NCBI GenBank assembly: GCA_947448725.1
Contig: CANFOM010000001.1
Location: 1 to 64,000, forward strand
Source of the DNA: Bacteroidota bacterium
GTDB lineage: Bacteria > Bacteroidota > Bacteroidia > Chitinophagales > Chitinophagaceae
Length of the DNA stretch: 64,000 nucleotides
Direction: 5' to 3'
Shown: positions 23,324-33,002 of the stretch, in pieces
Numbering within the stretch: position 1 is the stretch's first letter
How the letters are laid out: every line of letters starts with the position of its first letter
Program-made: the position numbers and the translations under genes
Notes under the pieces: model-generated
Databases searched by the model: none
Seen by the model: the letters and a program-made list of their open reading frames with translations, nothing else
Told to the model about the DNA's origin: nothing

Positions 23324-24169
23324 TTATTCCTCTGTTTTTGGAAGTGTTCTTTCCCTTTTGGCGTCATGGGTTTCCGTTACTTCAAATTCAGCGATGAGTT
23401 CTTTTAATATTTCATCTTTTGCAATGGGCAAATCTTTATCAATTTTAAATTGAATATAATGAATACGATTGCTGCTAGCAATGTTTAAACCTTCATAATA
23501 TGTTTTAATCGATAATTTTTCATTCCATTGATTGGATTGGACGAAGGCTGTTTCGTATAAATTATCGGTAGCAGTGATAACAGTAAGTTCGAAAAGTTCA
23601 ATCACTGTTTTAGTAAATAAGTATAAATTAGGACTATCTGTTTTTAAATGTACAATACCGCCTGGTTGTAAAAATTGTTGGTACAGTCTTAAAAATTTTG
23701 GATGGGTTAAACGTTTTTTGGCTTTGGACAATCTTAATTGAGGATCGGGGAAAGTGACCCATATTTCGGCTACCTCATTCGTATCGAAATAATTAGTGAT
23801 TTGGTCTATTTGCGTTCTTACAAAAGCTACATTATGGATGCCTTCTTTATTGGCGATACTGGCCCCTTTCCAAATACGATTTCCCTTAATATCTAACCCT
23901 AAAAAATTTTGATTCGGGAACATCCTGGCCAAACCTACCGCATATTCGCCTCTGCCACAAGCTAGTTCTAAGGTTAGTGGTTTGATTGCTGAATGATTGG
24001 TGGTAGTATTGTTTTTTATAACTGAAAGCTCATCTAGTGAAATGGGATAGGGACCAATAGCTAGTTTTTCAAAAAACGAATTCCATTTGCCGGGCATTGC
24101 CTGTGGATTTTCCAATACATTCTCGTACTGCTTAATAGCTGCAAATTTGATTAGTTTTTTCTGCCCCAT
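23324..24169 (-). CDS. trmB: tRNA (guanine-N7)-methyltransferase
   Basis: This 281-residue TrmB makes m7G46 in tRNA. The SAM site is LELACGRGEYAVGLA, followed by NFLGLDIKGNRIWKGA. The catalytic/substrate motif is VTFPDPQLR, and LKTDSPNLY follows. It is longer than the typical ~220 residues because of an N-terminal extension of about 60 residues, as is usual in Bacteroidota. It is co-transcribed with the ATL gene. Confidence 0.93.
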   Translation of the reverse strand: MGQKKLIKFAAIKQYENVLENPQAMPGKWNSFFEKLAIGPYPISLDELSVIKNNTTTNHSAIKPLTLELACGRGEYAVGLARMFPNQNFLGLDIKGNRIWKGASIANKEGIHNVAFVRTQIDQITNYFDTNEVAEIWVTFPDPQLRLSKAKKRLTHPKFLRLYQQFLQPGGIVHLKTDSPNLYLFTKTVIELFELTVITATDNLYETAFVQSNQWNEKLSIKTYYEGLNIASSNRIHYIQFKIDKDLPIAKDEILKELIAEFEVTETHDAKRERTLPKTEE

Positions 24170-24240
24170 ACTGCAAATATAAACTGCTTTACTTTATAAT
24201 AAAGAAGAAGAATTAAGCTGGCTTAGGAATTTGAAATCTA

Positions 24241-25131
24241 TTAAAACACTAATTTTTTAAAGGCGGAACTTACTCTTTTAAATAATTGTTTGATTCTTGT
24301 AGTACCTGACATATTTAATTCAGGCAATGGTCCATTAAAGCGTTCTCCTCGACGTAACATTTTTTTTGTTAAAAAGCTGGAGGTATAACCCCATTTATTG
24401 ATGAACTGATAATACCCTTTATTTAATTTTGCTCTTCCTACCGATTTTGATCCGAAATGGTAAGCCCTGCTAGCACTCACTCCTTTAAAATACCTGACGC
24501 CTGCCTTCCATAATTTATTTGAAAAATCAGGATCGGAATACATGCCCGGTGAAAATTCAATACTGTATCCGCCCACGGCATCCCAGAGTTTAGTGGGTAA
24601 TAGATTAGGTGGCCAGGTGGCACCAGACCAATCATTAAACTCCAAATTCATATATTCTTTTAATAAAGCGTCTTCCTTAAAATTGGTAAAATTAGACCCG
24701 TAATTTTTTTCAATCACACAATTACTTGAGGCATTGGGTTCTATTACCGTGGAAGATAAAAAAAACAGTGTGTGCCCAATACTTTCTATTTCATCTTGTA
24801 AATGTTTATCCCAATGAGGACATAAATACATATCGTCATTCACATAAACGATATAATCTGTTTTTACAATACTTCTTGCACAATTTAAAGCATAACATAC
24901 GCCAATATTTTCTGTACTATAAGTGTAATTGATATCTGCCTGTGCCTCTACCCATTCAAGTGTACCATCTACGCCAGCGTTTACATGTACAATAATTTGG
25001 TGGGTATAGCTGGAGTTTTTTCGAATGCTTTGAATACAAAGTTTTAAATAGTCAAGATTATTCCAACTAGGAATTAAGATGGAATATTTTGCATTTTCAG
25101 GAACTAATCTTTCACGATAAGTATGGATCAT
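24241..25131 (-). CDS. Family 2 glycosyltransferase
   Basis: This 296-residue GT-A enzyme has the N-terminal YSILIPSWNNLDYLKLCIQS, the donor-binding ENIGVCYALN and the DxD-like VYVNDDMYLCPHWD. The acceptor region has GATWPPNLLPTKLWDAVGGY. No membrane helix is visible, so it probably acts at the cytoplasmic face on surface glycans. Donor and product cannot be told. It stands alone. Confidence 0.88.
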   Translation of the reverse strand: MIHTYRERLVPENAKYSILIPSWNNLDYLKLCIQSIRKNSSYTHQIIVHVNAGVDGTLEWVEAQADINYTYSTENIGVCYALNCARSIVKTDYIVYVNDDMYLCPHWDKHLQDEIESIGHTLFFLSSTVIEPNASSNCVIEKNYGSNFTNFKEDALLKEYMNLEFNDWSGATWPPNLLPTKLWDAVGGYSIEFSPGMYSDPDFSNKLWKAGVRYFKGVSASRAYHFGSKSVGRAKLNKGYYQFINKWGYTSSFLTKKMLRRGERFNGPLPELNMSGTTRIKQLFKRVSSAFKKLVF

Positions 25132-25296
25132 GGATAGGGTCTATTTTTGCTTAAGATTTCCTTAAATCAGTTAAAATTTTTGTTAACGTTTTTATTAATG
25201 ATTTAACTTAGTATAATCAACTTAGCTTTAAACTATTGATTCAAACTACAATCTAATAATTATAAATTGATTTATAAAAATTTTAATACTGTTACT

Positions 25297-26220
25297 ATGA
25301 AAAAAATTAAAAGTTCAATTATTCTATTGGCTACCTTATTATTGGTCCTAACAAGTACAACACTATTAGAGGCCCAAAGAGGGGGCAGAGGAGGCGGATT
25401 TAGCCGTGGAGGCTTTGGTGGCGGCGGCTTTGGTGGAGGGGTTTCTAGAGGGTTTAGCGGCGGCGGTACTGTAAGAGCAGCGACCAGCGTTGGTGTAAGA
25501 TCTAATGTAAGTGCCGGCGCTGTTGGAGGTGCTTTTGGAGGTGCACGTTTAGGCGTGGCTGGCGGTAGAATGTACCGAAACGTTCCTAGGTCTTTTATGA
25601 GGCTTAGTTTTGGAGGGAATCCTTATTATTTTAATAATGGCTTATTTTATGGATTTTATGGCGGCTATTATGGAAGCATCTTTCCTCCATTTGGTATTTC
25701 TATAGGCGCTTTACCTTATGGCTATTGGGGATTCAATTATGGAGGTTATCCTTATTACTACCATAGTGGAATCTATTACCGTCAAAATGAGAATCAATAT
25801 GAAGTAGTGCAAGCACCAGTTGGCGCAAGCGTTCCTAGAATTCCTACAGAAGCTAAAGTAGTGGTGGTTAATAATGAAAAATATTTTGAGTACAATGGTA
25901 CATATTATAAAGAATATGTAAAACAAGATGGAACTATTTGGTATTTAATAGCCGGCTTAAATGGTGTGTTAAATACTGCAGAAACCACAGAAGTTGCAAA
26001 CGTTCAAAATGCAGGGGTTGAAAATAATGCCAATCTACCAGCAACGATTTCGGCTGCAACAATCAAACAATATACTATTGGTGACCTTGTTGATGCTTTA
26101 CCAACGGATTGCAAATCTGTCATTATAAATAATAGAAAATATTTTGTTTCTTCTACGAATGTATACTTTGAAGAATTTATAGAAAACAATATTTTAAAGT
26201 ATAAGGTAGTTGGGAAATAA
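25297..26220 (+). CDS. Secreted Gly-rich DUF6515-like protein
   Basis: The ATG at 25297 (a TTG 30 bp upstream is less likely) gives 307 residues. A signal peptide ends near LEAQ. Then comes an Arg/Gly/Phe low-complexity part (RGGRGGGFSRGGFGGGGF), a Tyr/Gly-rich middle (YGFYGGYYGSIFPPFG, YPYYYHSGIYYR) and two short repeats of the type VVVNNEKYFEYNGTYYKEY and VIINNRKYFVSSTNVYFEEF. The YxxGIYYR and 'NNxKYF' units are the DUF6515 pattern. It is likely exported and bound to the outer surface. Role unknown. Confidence 0.75.
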   Translation: MKKIKSSIILLATLLLVLTSTTLLEAQRGGRGGGFSRGGFGGGGFGGGVSRGFSGGGTVRAATSVGVRSNVSAGAVGGAFGGARLGVAGGRMYRNVPRSFMRLSFGGNPYYFNNGLFYGFYGGYYGSIFPPFGISIGALPYGYWGFNYGGYPYYYHSGIYYRQNENQYEVVQAPVGASVPRIPTEAKVVVVNNEKYFEYNGTYYKEYVKQDGTIWYLIAGLNGVLNTAETTEVANVQNAGVENNANLPATISAATIKQYTIGDLVDALPTDCKSVIINNRKYFVSSTNVYFEEFIENNILKYKVVGK

Positions 26221-26258
26221 ATTATATCAATTTTAAAATTATGTAGTTTGAGTTGTTA

Positions 26259-26292
26259 TCAAGGCCCTGTTTTTTCAGGGCTTTGATTTTTT
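26259..26292 (+). terminator. Terminator after DUF6515-like gene
   Basis: TCAAGGCCCTG (26259-26269) pairs with CAGGGCTTTGA (26276-26286), with a T-rich loop and a six-base T run after it. Strong Rho-independent form. Confidence 0.85.
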
Positions 26293-26334
26293 AACTTAAA
26301 TACGGCCTCTTTTTTAACTCTTATTTGTTTTGCT

Positions 26335-27219
26335 ATGAAAAATATCCATTTACTAAGTGCAGGTTTTATTTTATTGCTTTCTTTAACTTATTGTAGCCCT
26401 CAAGAATTCCCATTAGGTAATTTTCAAAAAACGCCTATTTTGGCAGATGGCAATGCAGAAGATTGGGGTTTGCCTTTAAGATTTGGTTCAGATGGAGGCG
26501 CTTTACAATACAATATTACCAATGATAGTAGAAATATATATGTTAGTGTAGCTACGAATGATCAAGCTACTCAAATCAGTATTTTAAGAGCTGGAATTTC
26601 TATTTATGTAGATACCAAGGGAAAAAAGAATAAAACCATGGGCCTTAGTTTTCCTGCGAATGAAGCACTTGAAGGAGAACATAATAGAAGTGTATCCCCA
26701 GCCAATTATAAAAAACAAAATTTAATGGACAAGGATATTTTTAAAACCTTTGGTTTTATTAATATGGAAAATACAAACTATGCCATTTCAGATACGAGCG
26801 CCATTAAAATGGGTATCAATTATGATGCATTTGGGAATCTTATATTTGAATCTATTATCCCACTTAAATATATTTTCAATAAATCATTGAATGCTAAAAC
26901 TGCGCCAAGTATAAGTATAGGAATTGTTTTAAATCCATTGACTATGAGAAGTGGAAACCGAGGACCCAATAGTGCAGGAGGAGAAACTGGAATGCGCAGT
27001 GGCGGCGGTGGTATGGGGGGCGGAATGCGAGGAGGTGGAATGAGTGGTGGTGGTATGGGAGGTGGGGGAATGAATGGTGGAGGAATGGGAGGTGGGATGC
27101 GCGGCGGCGGCGGTGGAATGGGTGGTGGTAGAAGAGGTGGTGGTGGAATGCGCGGTGGTGGCGGTTCTTTCACACCACAAAATTTAGCCAATTGGTATCA
27201 ATTTAAATTAGCTTTTTAA
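26335..27219 (+). CDS. Lipoprotein with DOMON/CBM9-like domain and Gly-Met repeat
   Basis: This 294-residue lipoprotein (LTYC lipobox, C near 20) has a beta-sandwich-like domain that starts KTPILADGNAEDWGLPLRF, the usual opening of CBM9-like or DOMON-type domains, and a C-terminal FTPQNLANWYQFKLAF that closes it. Between them, about residues 215-282, lies a Gly-Met-Arg tract of units such as GGGMGGGMRGG. The tract is unusually long and Met-rich, which would suit metal (copper) binding or a flexible surface linker. Antisense proline-rich frames over this tract are shadows. Confidence 0.75.
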   Translation: MKNIHLLSAGFILLLSLTYCSPQEFPLGNFQKTPILADGNAEDWGLPLRFGSDGGALQYNITNDSRNIYVSVATNDQATQISILRAGISIYVDTKGKKNKTMGLSFPANEALEGEHNRSVSPANYKKQNLMDKDIFKTFGFINMENTNYAISDTSAIKMGINYDAFGNLIFESIIPLKYIFNKSLNAKTAPSISIGIVLNPLTMRSGNRGPNSAGGETGMRSGGGGMGGGMRGGGMSGGGMGGGGMNGGGMGGGMRGGGGGMGGGRRGGGGMRGGGGSFTPQNLANWYQFKLAF

Positions 27220-27224
27220 TACCA

Positions 27225-28502
27225 TTAAAATACTTCTCCTAAATTTACAAAAAAACCTTGAGAACTATTGTTGCCAAACCCATAATCTATACAAATATTT
27301 GTTTTAGAAAACTTATTCATTTTTATTCTTAAGCCAAGTCCATAACCAGGCAATACCGATTTATAGGTAGTGGAAAGTTCGTCAGAAAATTTTTCTGCGT
27401 TTAAAAAAAGCACACCACCTAATAATCCATTTTTGCTTATTCCAAATCGATATTCTGTTTCTACATAAGACATATTGTTTCCTCTAAATCTACTCTGTAT
27501 ATAACCTCTTCCAGTGTTGTATTGGTCATCCCAGCCTGTGGCAGGCATTAATAAATAAGGAGGAGCCCCACTTAAGGTCAACCACTCATAACTCCAAAAG
27601 GCCAAGGTGTTTTTTGAACCCTGAGGAAAATTAAAATACTTCCTTGTATCTATTAATAAAGATTGCCAATAATGGTCGCTACCTATTAAAGGCAAGTTAT
27701 CTCTAAAATTTATATTAAAATAGGTACCGTTTGCTGCATTAATTTGATTCGTTCTTGAATCATACAATATACTAAAAACCGGGCCTACCGAAATTTCATT
27801 AGTACCTAATTCTTTTCCAATTAATTTATTAATTCTTTTTGTTGCGGGATCTAATACGGTAATATCCCAAAATTGATCATAATAAATTCCAGTTCCAACG
27901 TACCAATTTTTTGCAAATGAAAATAAAATTTTATCGTGCAATTTTACGCCACTAAAATTAATGGTATGGGCTTTATTGGGGTCTGTTCTTCCACCTAGTC
28001 CATAGATACTCGATGGATAAACTATATATCTATTATCAGAAATGAAATTAATTTTATCTTTTTTTAACCAAATGTCTGCATACAATGGGAAGATGGTTTG
28101 GCTGTATTGAGAATAAGTAAAGCTGGTGGTTATAGATGAAATTTTTGCATTGCTATCGGCATGTGTATAAAATGCAATATTACTGCTTACTACTCCTGCC
28201 ATACCAGTTTGTAAGGTATACCCAACTGCTGGTAATAAGGAAAGATGATATTTATTTTTATCTCTTGTATTGTTTGAGTCAATCTTTTTTTTAGTAAATG
28301 CATGAAAATAATCTGTGATGTCTTTTTCGGTGTGCATCTCATTTAGTTCATGATATTTCTTTGGTAGCAGGGTATCTAAATTATTATGAAAAGGACTGGC
28401 GATAATCCAACTACTCATAATCAGTAAAAAAGAACTAAGCAGCGCCTGTTTAACTAAATAGGTTGAAATATGTTTTCTTTTGATGAATGGCGCCTCTAGC
28501 AT
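27225..28502 (-). CDS. Outer-membrane beta-barrel of the Omp85 superfamily
   Basis: This 425-residue protein has a signal peptide, no clear POTRA domains, and a C-terminal barrel that ends in Phe. The motif GRGYIQSRFRGNN is the conserved loop-6 R-G-[YF] element of the Omp85/BamA family, and strands such as YVETEYRFGISK and LPGYGLGLRIKM are typical. It is shorter than BamA and probably a surface or export pore rather than the assembly factor. It is convergent with the Gly-Met lipoprotein gene, 5 bp apart. Confidence 0.82.
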   Translation of the reverse strand: MLEAPFIKRKHISTYLVKQALLSSFLLIMSSWIIASPFHNNLDTLLPKKYHELNEMHTEKDITDYFHAFTKKKIDSNNTRDKNKYHLSLLPAVGYTLQTGMAGVVSSNIAFYTHADSNAKISSITTSFTYSQYSQTIFPLYADIWLKKDKINFISDNRYIVYPSSIYGLGGRTDPNKAHTINFSGVKLHDKILFSFAKNWYVGTGIYYDQFWDITVLDPATKRINKLIGKELGTNEISVGPVFSILYDSRTNQINAANGTYFNINFRDNLPLIGSDHYWQSLLIDTRKYFNFPQGSKNTLAFWSYEWLTLSGAPPYLLMPATGWDDQYNTGRGYIQSRFRGNNMSYVETEYRFGISKNGLLGGVLFLNAEKFSDELSTTYKSVLPGYGLGLRIKMNKFSKTNICIDYGFGNNSSQGFFVNLGEVF

Positions 28503-28657
28503 TAAAAATCAATCAGTTATAAAATAATTATTACTTAATTGAAGTTTAGACTTTAATTTTGCTTAAAAGTTTAATATATAAATTGATTTATATAAAAGAG
28601 TAGTAAAAATTTGGGTAATTCAATGAATAAATTTTACGAAATCCAAAAGCAATGTCA

Positions 28658-30160
28658 TTATAATTTTAATTCACCCCAACCCTTTCGATATTCTCTTTTG
28701 ATAAATTGATTGGCCGGATCAAAATTAGTAACCCTCATATTGGCTCCATCCCATTGCAATGCTTTATACCTGCCACTAAATTTATAGCTCTCCATATTGC
28801 CATACACTGGGTCTTTTCTTTTAATTTTTTCACGAATATTAAAACTGCGTAATAATAAATTTCCCAACAATACGGTTTCTGTTAATGGTCCAGCATATCC
28901 CACAAAAGGAGAATCTACTTCCATATTTCCATAGCCTGCAATGCTTGCATCTACCCATTGCCACCAATGTCCATCCATTTCGCCTTTTACCCTTGCGTAT
29001 TTTTGTGGTACATTAATATCTTTATTCAAACTCAATGGTAATAATCTTGGATGCGTTCCGCCCCATCCACAAGATACTTTTCCTTTGGTTCCAATAAATA
29101 AAGTGGCGCCTTCAAAATCATTTTCTGTTGGCCAATTTCCTATAGCTTCATTAAAATTTAAATCAGGATCTAATTCATTGACACGTTCTGGAGTAATACC
29201 TCCATCCATCCAAAATAAATCCAAATCTTTCCCATTTTTTTGTTTGAACTTAAATTTTAAAGAACTTGATACCGGCCCACTCTCAGAATATATACCCTCT
29301 TTGAATATACCACTGTAAACAGTACTTGCACTTCCAGAGATTTCTGTTGGATAACCTAATTCTAATAATTTGAAAGGAGGTCCAATGATATGGCAGCCCA
29401 TATCACCTAAGGCGCCTGTCCCAAATTCCCACCAGCCTCTCCAATTAAATGGAACTAAGTTGTCGATGTAATTTGTTTTTTGTGCTGTACCCAACCATAA
29501 GTCCCAATTTAATTCTTTAGGAATTGGTGGGGTTGCTTTTGGCCAAGCAATGCCTTGTGGCCAAACGGGTCTGTCGGTCCAACAATATACTTTTTCAATA
29601 TCACCAATAAGGCCTGCTTCAAACCATTCGCGCATGGTTCGCATACCATCGCAAGAAGCACCCTGGTCGCCCATTTGCGTGACTACTTTATATTTTTCGG
29701 CAGCTTGTGTTAATATTCTTGCTTCATATATATCATGCGTTAATGGTTTTTGTAAATACAAATGTTTTTTTAATTGCATGGCACTTAGTCCAACCAATGC
29801 ATGATTGTGATCGGGAATAGCTACGGTGACGGCATCAAAGTTTTTACTTTCTTTGTCAAACATTTCTCTCCAATCATGATAAAATTTTGCTTTAGGAAAT
29901 TGCTTTCTTTTGGAAGCTGCGGGCCGCTCATCCACATCGCATAAAAAAGAAATATTGGTATTTTTATTGGGCGTATTAGCCAAATGTTGAATATCATTGT
30001 CGCCCTCGCCACCACAACCTATGGCTGCAATATTTAGTTTGTCGCTTGGCGCTACATAACCTACACCTCCTAATACGTTTCTTGGAACAATATAAAAACC
30101 TGCAGTGGCGATGGCAGCTTTTTTAATAAAATCGGCACGCCCAAGCTTATTTTTTTTCAT
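28658..30160 (-). CDS. Gfo/Idh/MocA-family oxidoreductase with signal sequence
   Basis: This 500-residue NAD(P)-dependent sugar oxidoreductase has an N-terminal export-like segment (RADFIKKAAIATAGFYIVP), a Rossmann motif NIAAIGCGGEGDNDI, the AIPDHNH region and LYLQKPLTHDIYEAR, with QKP in place of the usual EKP. The C-terminal domain has WWEFGTGALGDMGCH. Secreted Gfo/Idh/MocA proteins are frequent in Bacteroidota and Planctomycetota and act on sugars or glycosides. The substrate is unknown. It diverges from the TolB-like gene. Confidence 0.87.
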   Translation of the reverse strand: MKKNKLGRADFIKKAAIATAGFYIVPRNVLGGVGYVAPSDKLNIAAIGCGGEGDNDIQHLANTPNKNTNISFLCDVDERPAASKRKQFPKAKFYHDWREMFDKESKNFDAVTVAIPDHNHALVGLSAMQLKKHLYLQKPLTHDIYEARILTQAAEKYKVVTQMGDQGASCDGMRTMREWFEAGLIGDIEKVYCWTDRPVWPQGIAWPKATPPIPKELNWDLWLGTAQKTNYIDNLVPFNWRGWWEFGTGALGDMGCHIIGPPFKLLELGYPTEISGSASTVYSGIFKEGIYSESGPVSSSLKFKFKQKNGKDLDLFWMDGGITPERVNELDPDLNFNEAIGNWPTENDFEGATLFIGTKGKVSCGWGGTHPRLLPLSLNKDINVPQKYARVKGEMDGHWWQWVDASIAGYGNMEVDSPFVGYAGPLTETVLLGNLLLRSFNIREKIKRKDPVYGNMESYKFSGRYKALQWDGANMRVTNFDPANQFIKREYRKGWGELKL

Positions 30161-30494
30161 AAGGACTTGTTTTATTTTTTTATCATTTTTGATCCAGTCA
30201 TCATTTTGGTATTTATCTTATAAACCTTTAAATATAAGGTACTTAAAATTATTTATTAATGTACAAAAGAAAGCTACATAATGCCAATCTTAGATCTTAT
30301 CAATAGTGCTTTGATTCAAACGTATTTAATATTTAAAGAATATACAAAATATTATTAATCAAATATTTAAATAATAATACTACCCTAATGTCCTAAAAAC
30401 AACAATGCTGTATTTTTTTATAAAAAGTACTATATGGAATGCCTATTTCATGTAACTTCAAAACATTAATTTATTTAGTTAAAACTTTTATACG
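30161..30494. other. Divergent intergenic region, no gene seen
   Basis: This 334 bp AT-rich region lies between the divergent oxidoreductase and TolB-like genes. Both promoters should lie here. I see no ORF, tRNA or strong hairpin, and no confident match to the Bacteroidota TTG-N19-TAnnTTTG promoter. Confidence 0.5.
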
Positions 30495-32078
30495 ATGCCA
30501 TCAATAAAAAAGTCCACCCTTAGCGGTTTTAGTACTGTAAAAAGAATTTTCATTTTTATATTTTTAGCTGATTGCTTTATATTTTTTCATTCAAATGTAA
30601 TTGCTCAAAATACTGTTGGAATTTTTAGCAATCATAGTGATATTGGTAACCCAAAATTATCGGGGGATGTTCAATATAACAAAGATGACCAAATTTATAA
30701 TTTAAAAGGAGCAGGCTATAATATTTGGTTTGGTCGTGATGAATTTCATTATGCCTATAATAAAATAAAAGGCAATTTTATTTTAACGGCTAATTTTAAA
30801 TTGAAAGGAGTGGGAAAGGATCCTCATCGCAAAATAGGATGGATGATAAGAGCTAGTGCTACTGAGGATGCTGCACATATGACAGCAACAGTTCATGGAG
30901 ATGGTTTAACTGCCCTTCAGTGGAGAACCATGCGTGGCGCCTATATGAGAGATCCACAAGATGAAATTTTTACTAAAAAAACAGCTACTGAAATTATACA
31001 GTTAGAAAGAAACGGGAAAGAATTTATAATGAGGGTAGCCAATGTGGGTGAACCTTTACAAGAGATTGGTAGAACTAGTGCAATTGATATTCCAGATGAA
31101 GTATTAGCCGGTATTTTTATATGCAGTCATCATCCAGATGTGATTGAAGAAGGGGAGGCTTGGAATGTAAGAATAGAAAGTACCGTACCAGAAACTCACA
31201 ATGGCTATAAGGATGGCATATTAAGTAGTAAACTAGAAATACTAAATGTATTGGATGGGAAAAGAAAAGTCGTATATGAAGATAAAGGCAGATTTGAAGC
31301 GCCCAATTGGATGCCTGATGGCAATACTATATTATTTAACCAAGGAGGTAAAATATATACGGTTCCTGTTACTGGCGGGACCTCCACTTTAATTAATACA
31401 GGTAATGTGCTTAATAATAACAATGATCATGTTATATCATTTGATGGAAAAACGCTGGGCATCTCCTCTAAAAGGGACGGATTCATAGGCGGCGGAAGCA
31501 CTATTTATTATTTACCACTCGCAGGCGGGGACCCCATTTTAGTAACAGACAGCACGCCCAGTTATTTACATGGTTGGACGAAAGACAATAAAGAAATAGT
31601 GTATACGGCTCAACGAATTAGTAAAAGCCCAGCCTATAATATTTTTAAAAAATCAATTAATGGGGGCGCTGAAGTTCAATTAACCAATTTAAAAAAAGGA
31701 CTAGCAGATGGACCCGAATGTTCTCCTGATGGAAAATTTATTTATTACAATTGTAACTTAAGTGGCAATATGCAATTGTGGCGTATGAAAATGGATGGAA
31801 CAGATCCAACGCAGCTAACTTTTGATGAAAATAATAATTGGTTTGCGCATGTTTCTCCTGACAATAAATGGATTGCTTATATTTCTTTTTCTAATACCAT
31901 TGATGCCACAGATCATCCTTTTTATAAAAGAGTCAGCTTACGCTTAATGCCTGTTAGTGGTGGAGCGCCAAAAGTAATTGCTTATTTATATGGTGGCCAA
32001 GGAACTTTTAATGCACCTAGTTGGAGCCCAGACAGTAAGTATTTATCTTTTGTAAGTAATAGTGGGCCTATCCAATAA
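30495..32078 (+). CDS. Secreted TolB-like beta-propeller protein with lectin-like N-terminal domain
   Basis: This 527-residue protein has a signal peptide (ending near VIAQ). An N-terminal concanavalin A-like domain follows (about 38-225, with NFILTANFKLKG, HRKIGWMIRAS and EEGEAWNVRIE). The C-terminal half has PD40/TolB propeller repeats (APNWMPDGNTILFNQGGKIY, DGPECSPDGKFIYYN, WFAHVSPDNKWIAYIS, APSWSPDSKYLSFVS). Such proteins bind or sense polysaccharides in the periplasm or on the surface, next to sugar oxidoreductases. Function otherwise unknown. Confidence 0.8.
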   Translation: MPSIKKSTLSGFSTVKRIFIFIFLADCFIFFHSNVIAQNTVGIFSNHSDIGNPKLSGDVQYNKDDQIYNLKGAGYNIWFGRDEFHYAYNKIKGNFILTANFKLKGVGKDPHRKIGWMIRASATEDAAHMTATVHGDGLTALQWRTMRGAYMRDPQDEIFTKKTATEIIQLERNGKEFIMRVANVGEPLQEIGRTSAIDIPDEVLAGIFICSHHPDVIEEGEAWNVRIESTVPETHNGYKDGILSSKLEILNVLDGKRKVVYEDKGRFEAPNWMPDGNTILFNQGGKIYTVPVTGGTSTLINTGNVLNNNNDHVISFDGKTLGISSKRDGFIGGGSTIYYLPLAGGDPILVTDSTPSYLHGWTKDNKEIVYTAQRISKSPAYNIFKKSINGGAEVQLTNLKKGLADGPECSPDGKFIYYNCNLSGNMQLWRMKMDGTDPTQLTFDENNNWFAHVSPDNKWIAYISFSNTIDATDHPFYKRVSLRLMPVSGGAPKVIAYLYGGQGTFNAPSWSPDSKYLSFVSNSGPIQ

Positions 32079-32137
32079 TTTAAGAAATCATTAAATCTCT
32101 TTATTTAAATTAATTATTAGTAATTTTAAGCCACTTA

Positions 32138-32878
32138 ATGAGCATTAAATATTATATACTTTCTTTGTTTTTATTGTGTTCCATTTTTTTAAATGCACAA
32201 ACTAGGCAAGTTCAATATGGACAACAAACTTGGTTGGATTATTTAAATCAAAATAGATATTCCAAACAATGGGGTTCTTGGATTGATCTTCAACTAAAAT
32301 TAACCGATCATTATTTTAATGCTGTATTAGCCAGTGAATCTACTTTAGGCGCCACCTATTATACCAAAAATAATTTAAAAATAGTTGGTGCATTAACTTA
32401 TGTTGATCAAATTCATGCGGGTTCTAATGAATATCATCTTGCCGAATATCGCCCTTGGCAAATGGTGCAATTAAATACAGAATCTCCGCATTCTAAATTT
32501 CTTCAATGGTTAAGACTGGAGGAAAGGTTTAAACAAACCACTAGTAACGATGCGCCTACTTCCAACTATGATTTTACCTATCGACTTAGGTATTATTTTT
32601 TAAGTCAAATTCCCTTGACACAGCATCATTATCAAAAAGGTAGCTTTTCGTTGGTGCTCTCTGACGAAATATATATTAATTATGGGAAAAGTATAGTGTA
32701 CAATACTTTTGATCAAAACAGAATCTCAGCTGGGTTTTATTACTATTTAAATAAGGATAATATTTTTCAATTTGGCTATACCAATGTGTATCAACAATTA
32801 AGTGCTAAAAATAAATTTTCTAATTTAGATGTACTTAGGGTTTCCATTTTTAACAATATTAATTTTGGAACGCACTAA
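32138..32878 (+). CDS. DUF2490-like outer-membrane protein
   Basis: This 246-residue protein has a signal peptide (ending FLNAQ). It then has alternating strand patterns (QQTWLDYLNQNRYSKQWGSW, WLRLEERFKQ, FTYRLRYYF, SDEIYINYGKS) ending FNNINFGTH. This is the DUF2490 barrel family, which is widespread in Bacteroidota. It lies 59 bp after the TolB-like gene and may be co-transcribed. Role unknown. Confidence 0.82.
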   Translation: MSIKYYILSLFLLCSIFLNAQTRQVQYGQQTWLDYLNQNRYSKQWGSWIDLQLKLTDHYFNAVLASESTLGATYYTKNNLKIVGALTYVDQIHAGSNEYHLAEYRPWQMVQLNTESPHSKFLQWLRLEERFKQTTSNDAPTSNYDFTYRLRYYFLSQIPLTQHHYQKGSFSLVLSDEIYINYGKSIVYNTFDQNRISAGFYYYLNKDNIFQFGYTNVYQQLSAKNKFSNLDVLRVSIFNNINFGTH

Positions 32879-33002
32879 TCATTATAGATTTTAAGAAAGA
32901 AATTAAATTCTATTAATTCAATATAACTTTTATTTATTGTAATTATTTTTTTGTAATTTGGTAAAGCATTCTATTTGAATTTTTCTATCTAAATTATTAA
33001 AC

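Noticed and set aside
26820-27191. Long proline-rich minus-strand frames
   Set aside because: They are the complement of the Gly/Met-rich coding tract of the plus-strand lipoprotein.
25261-28592. Near-identical AT-rich sequence TATAAATTGATTTATA at 25261 and near 28577
   Set aside because: The 16-mer is simple AT-rich palindromic DNA. Two copies in such DNA can be chance, and no other similarity surrounds them.
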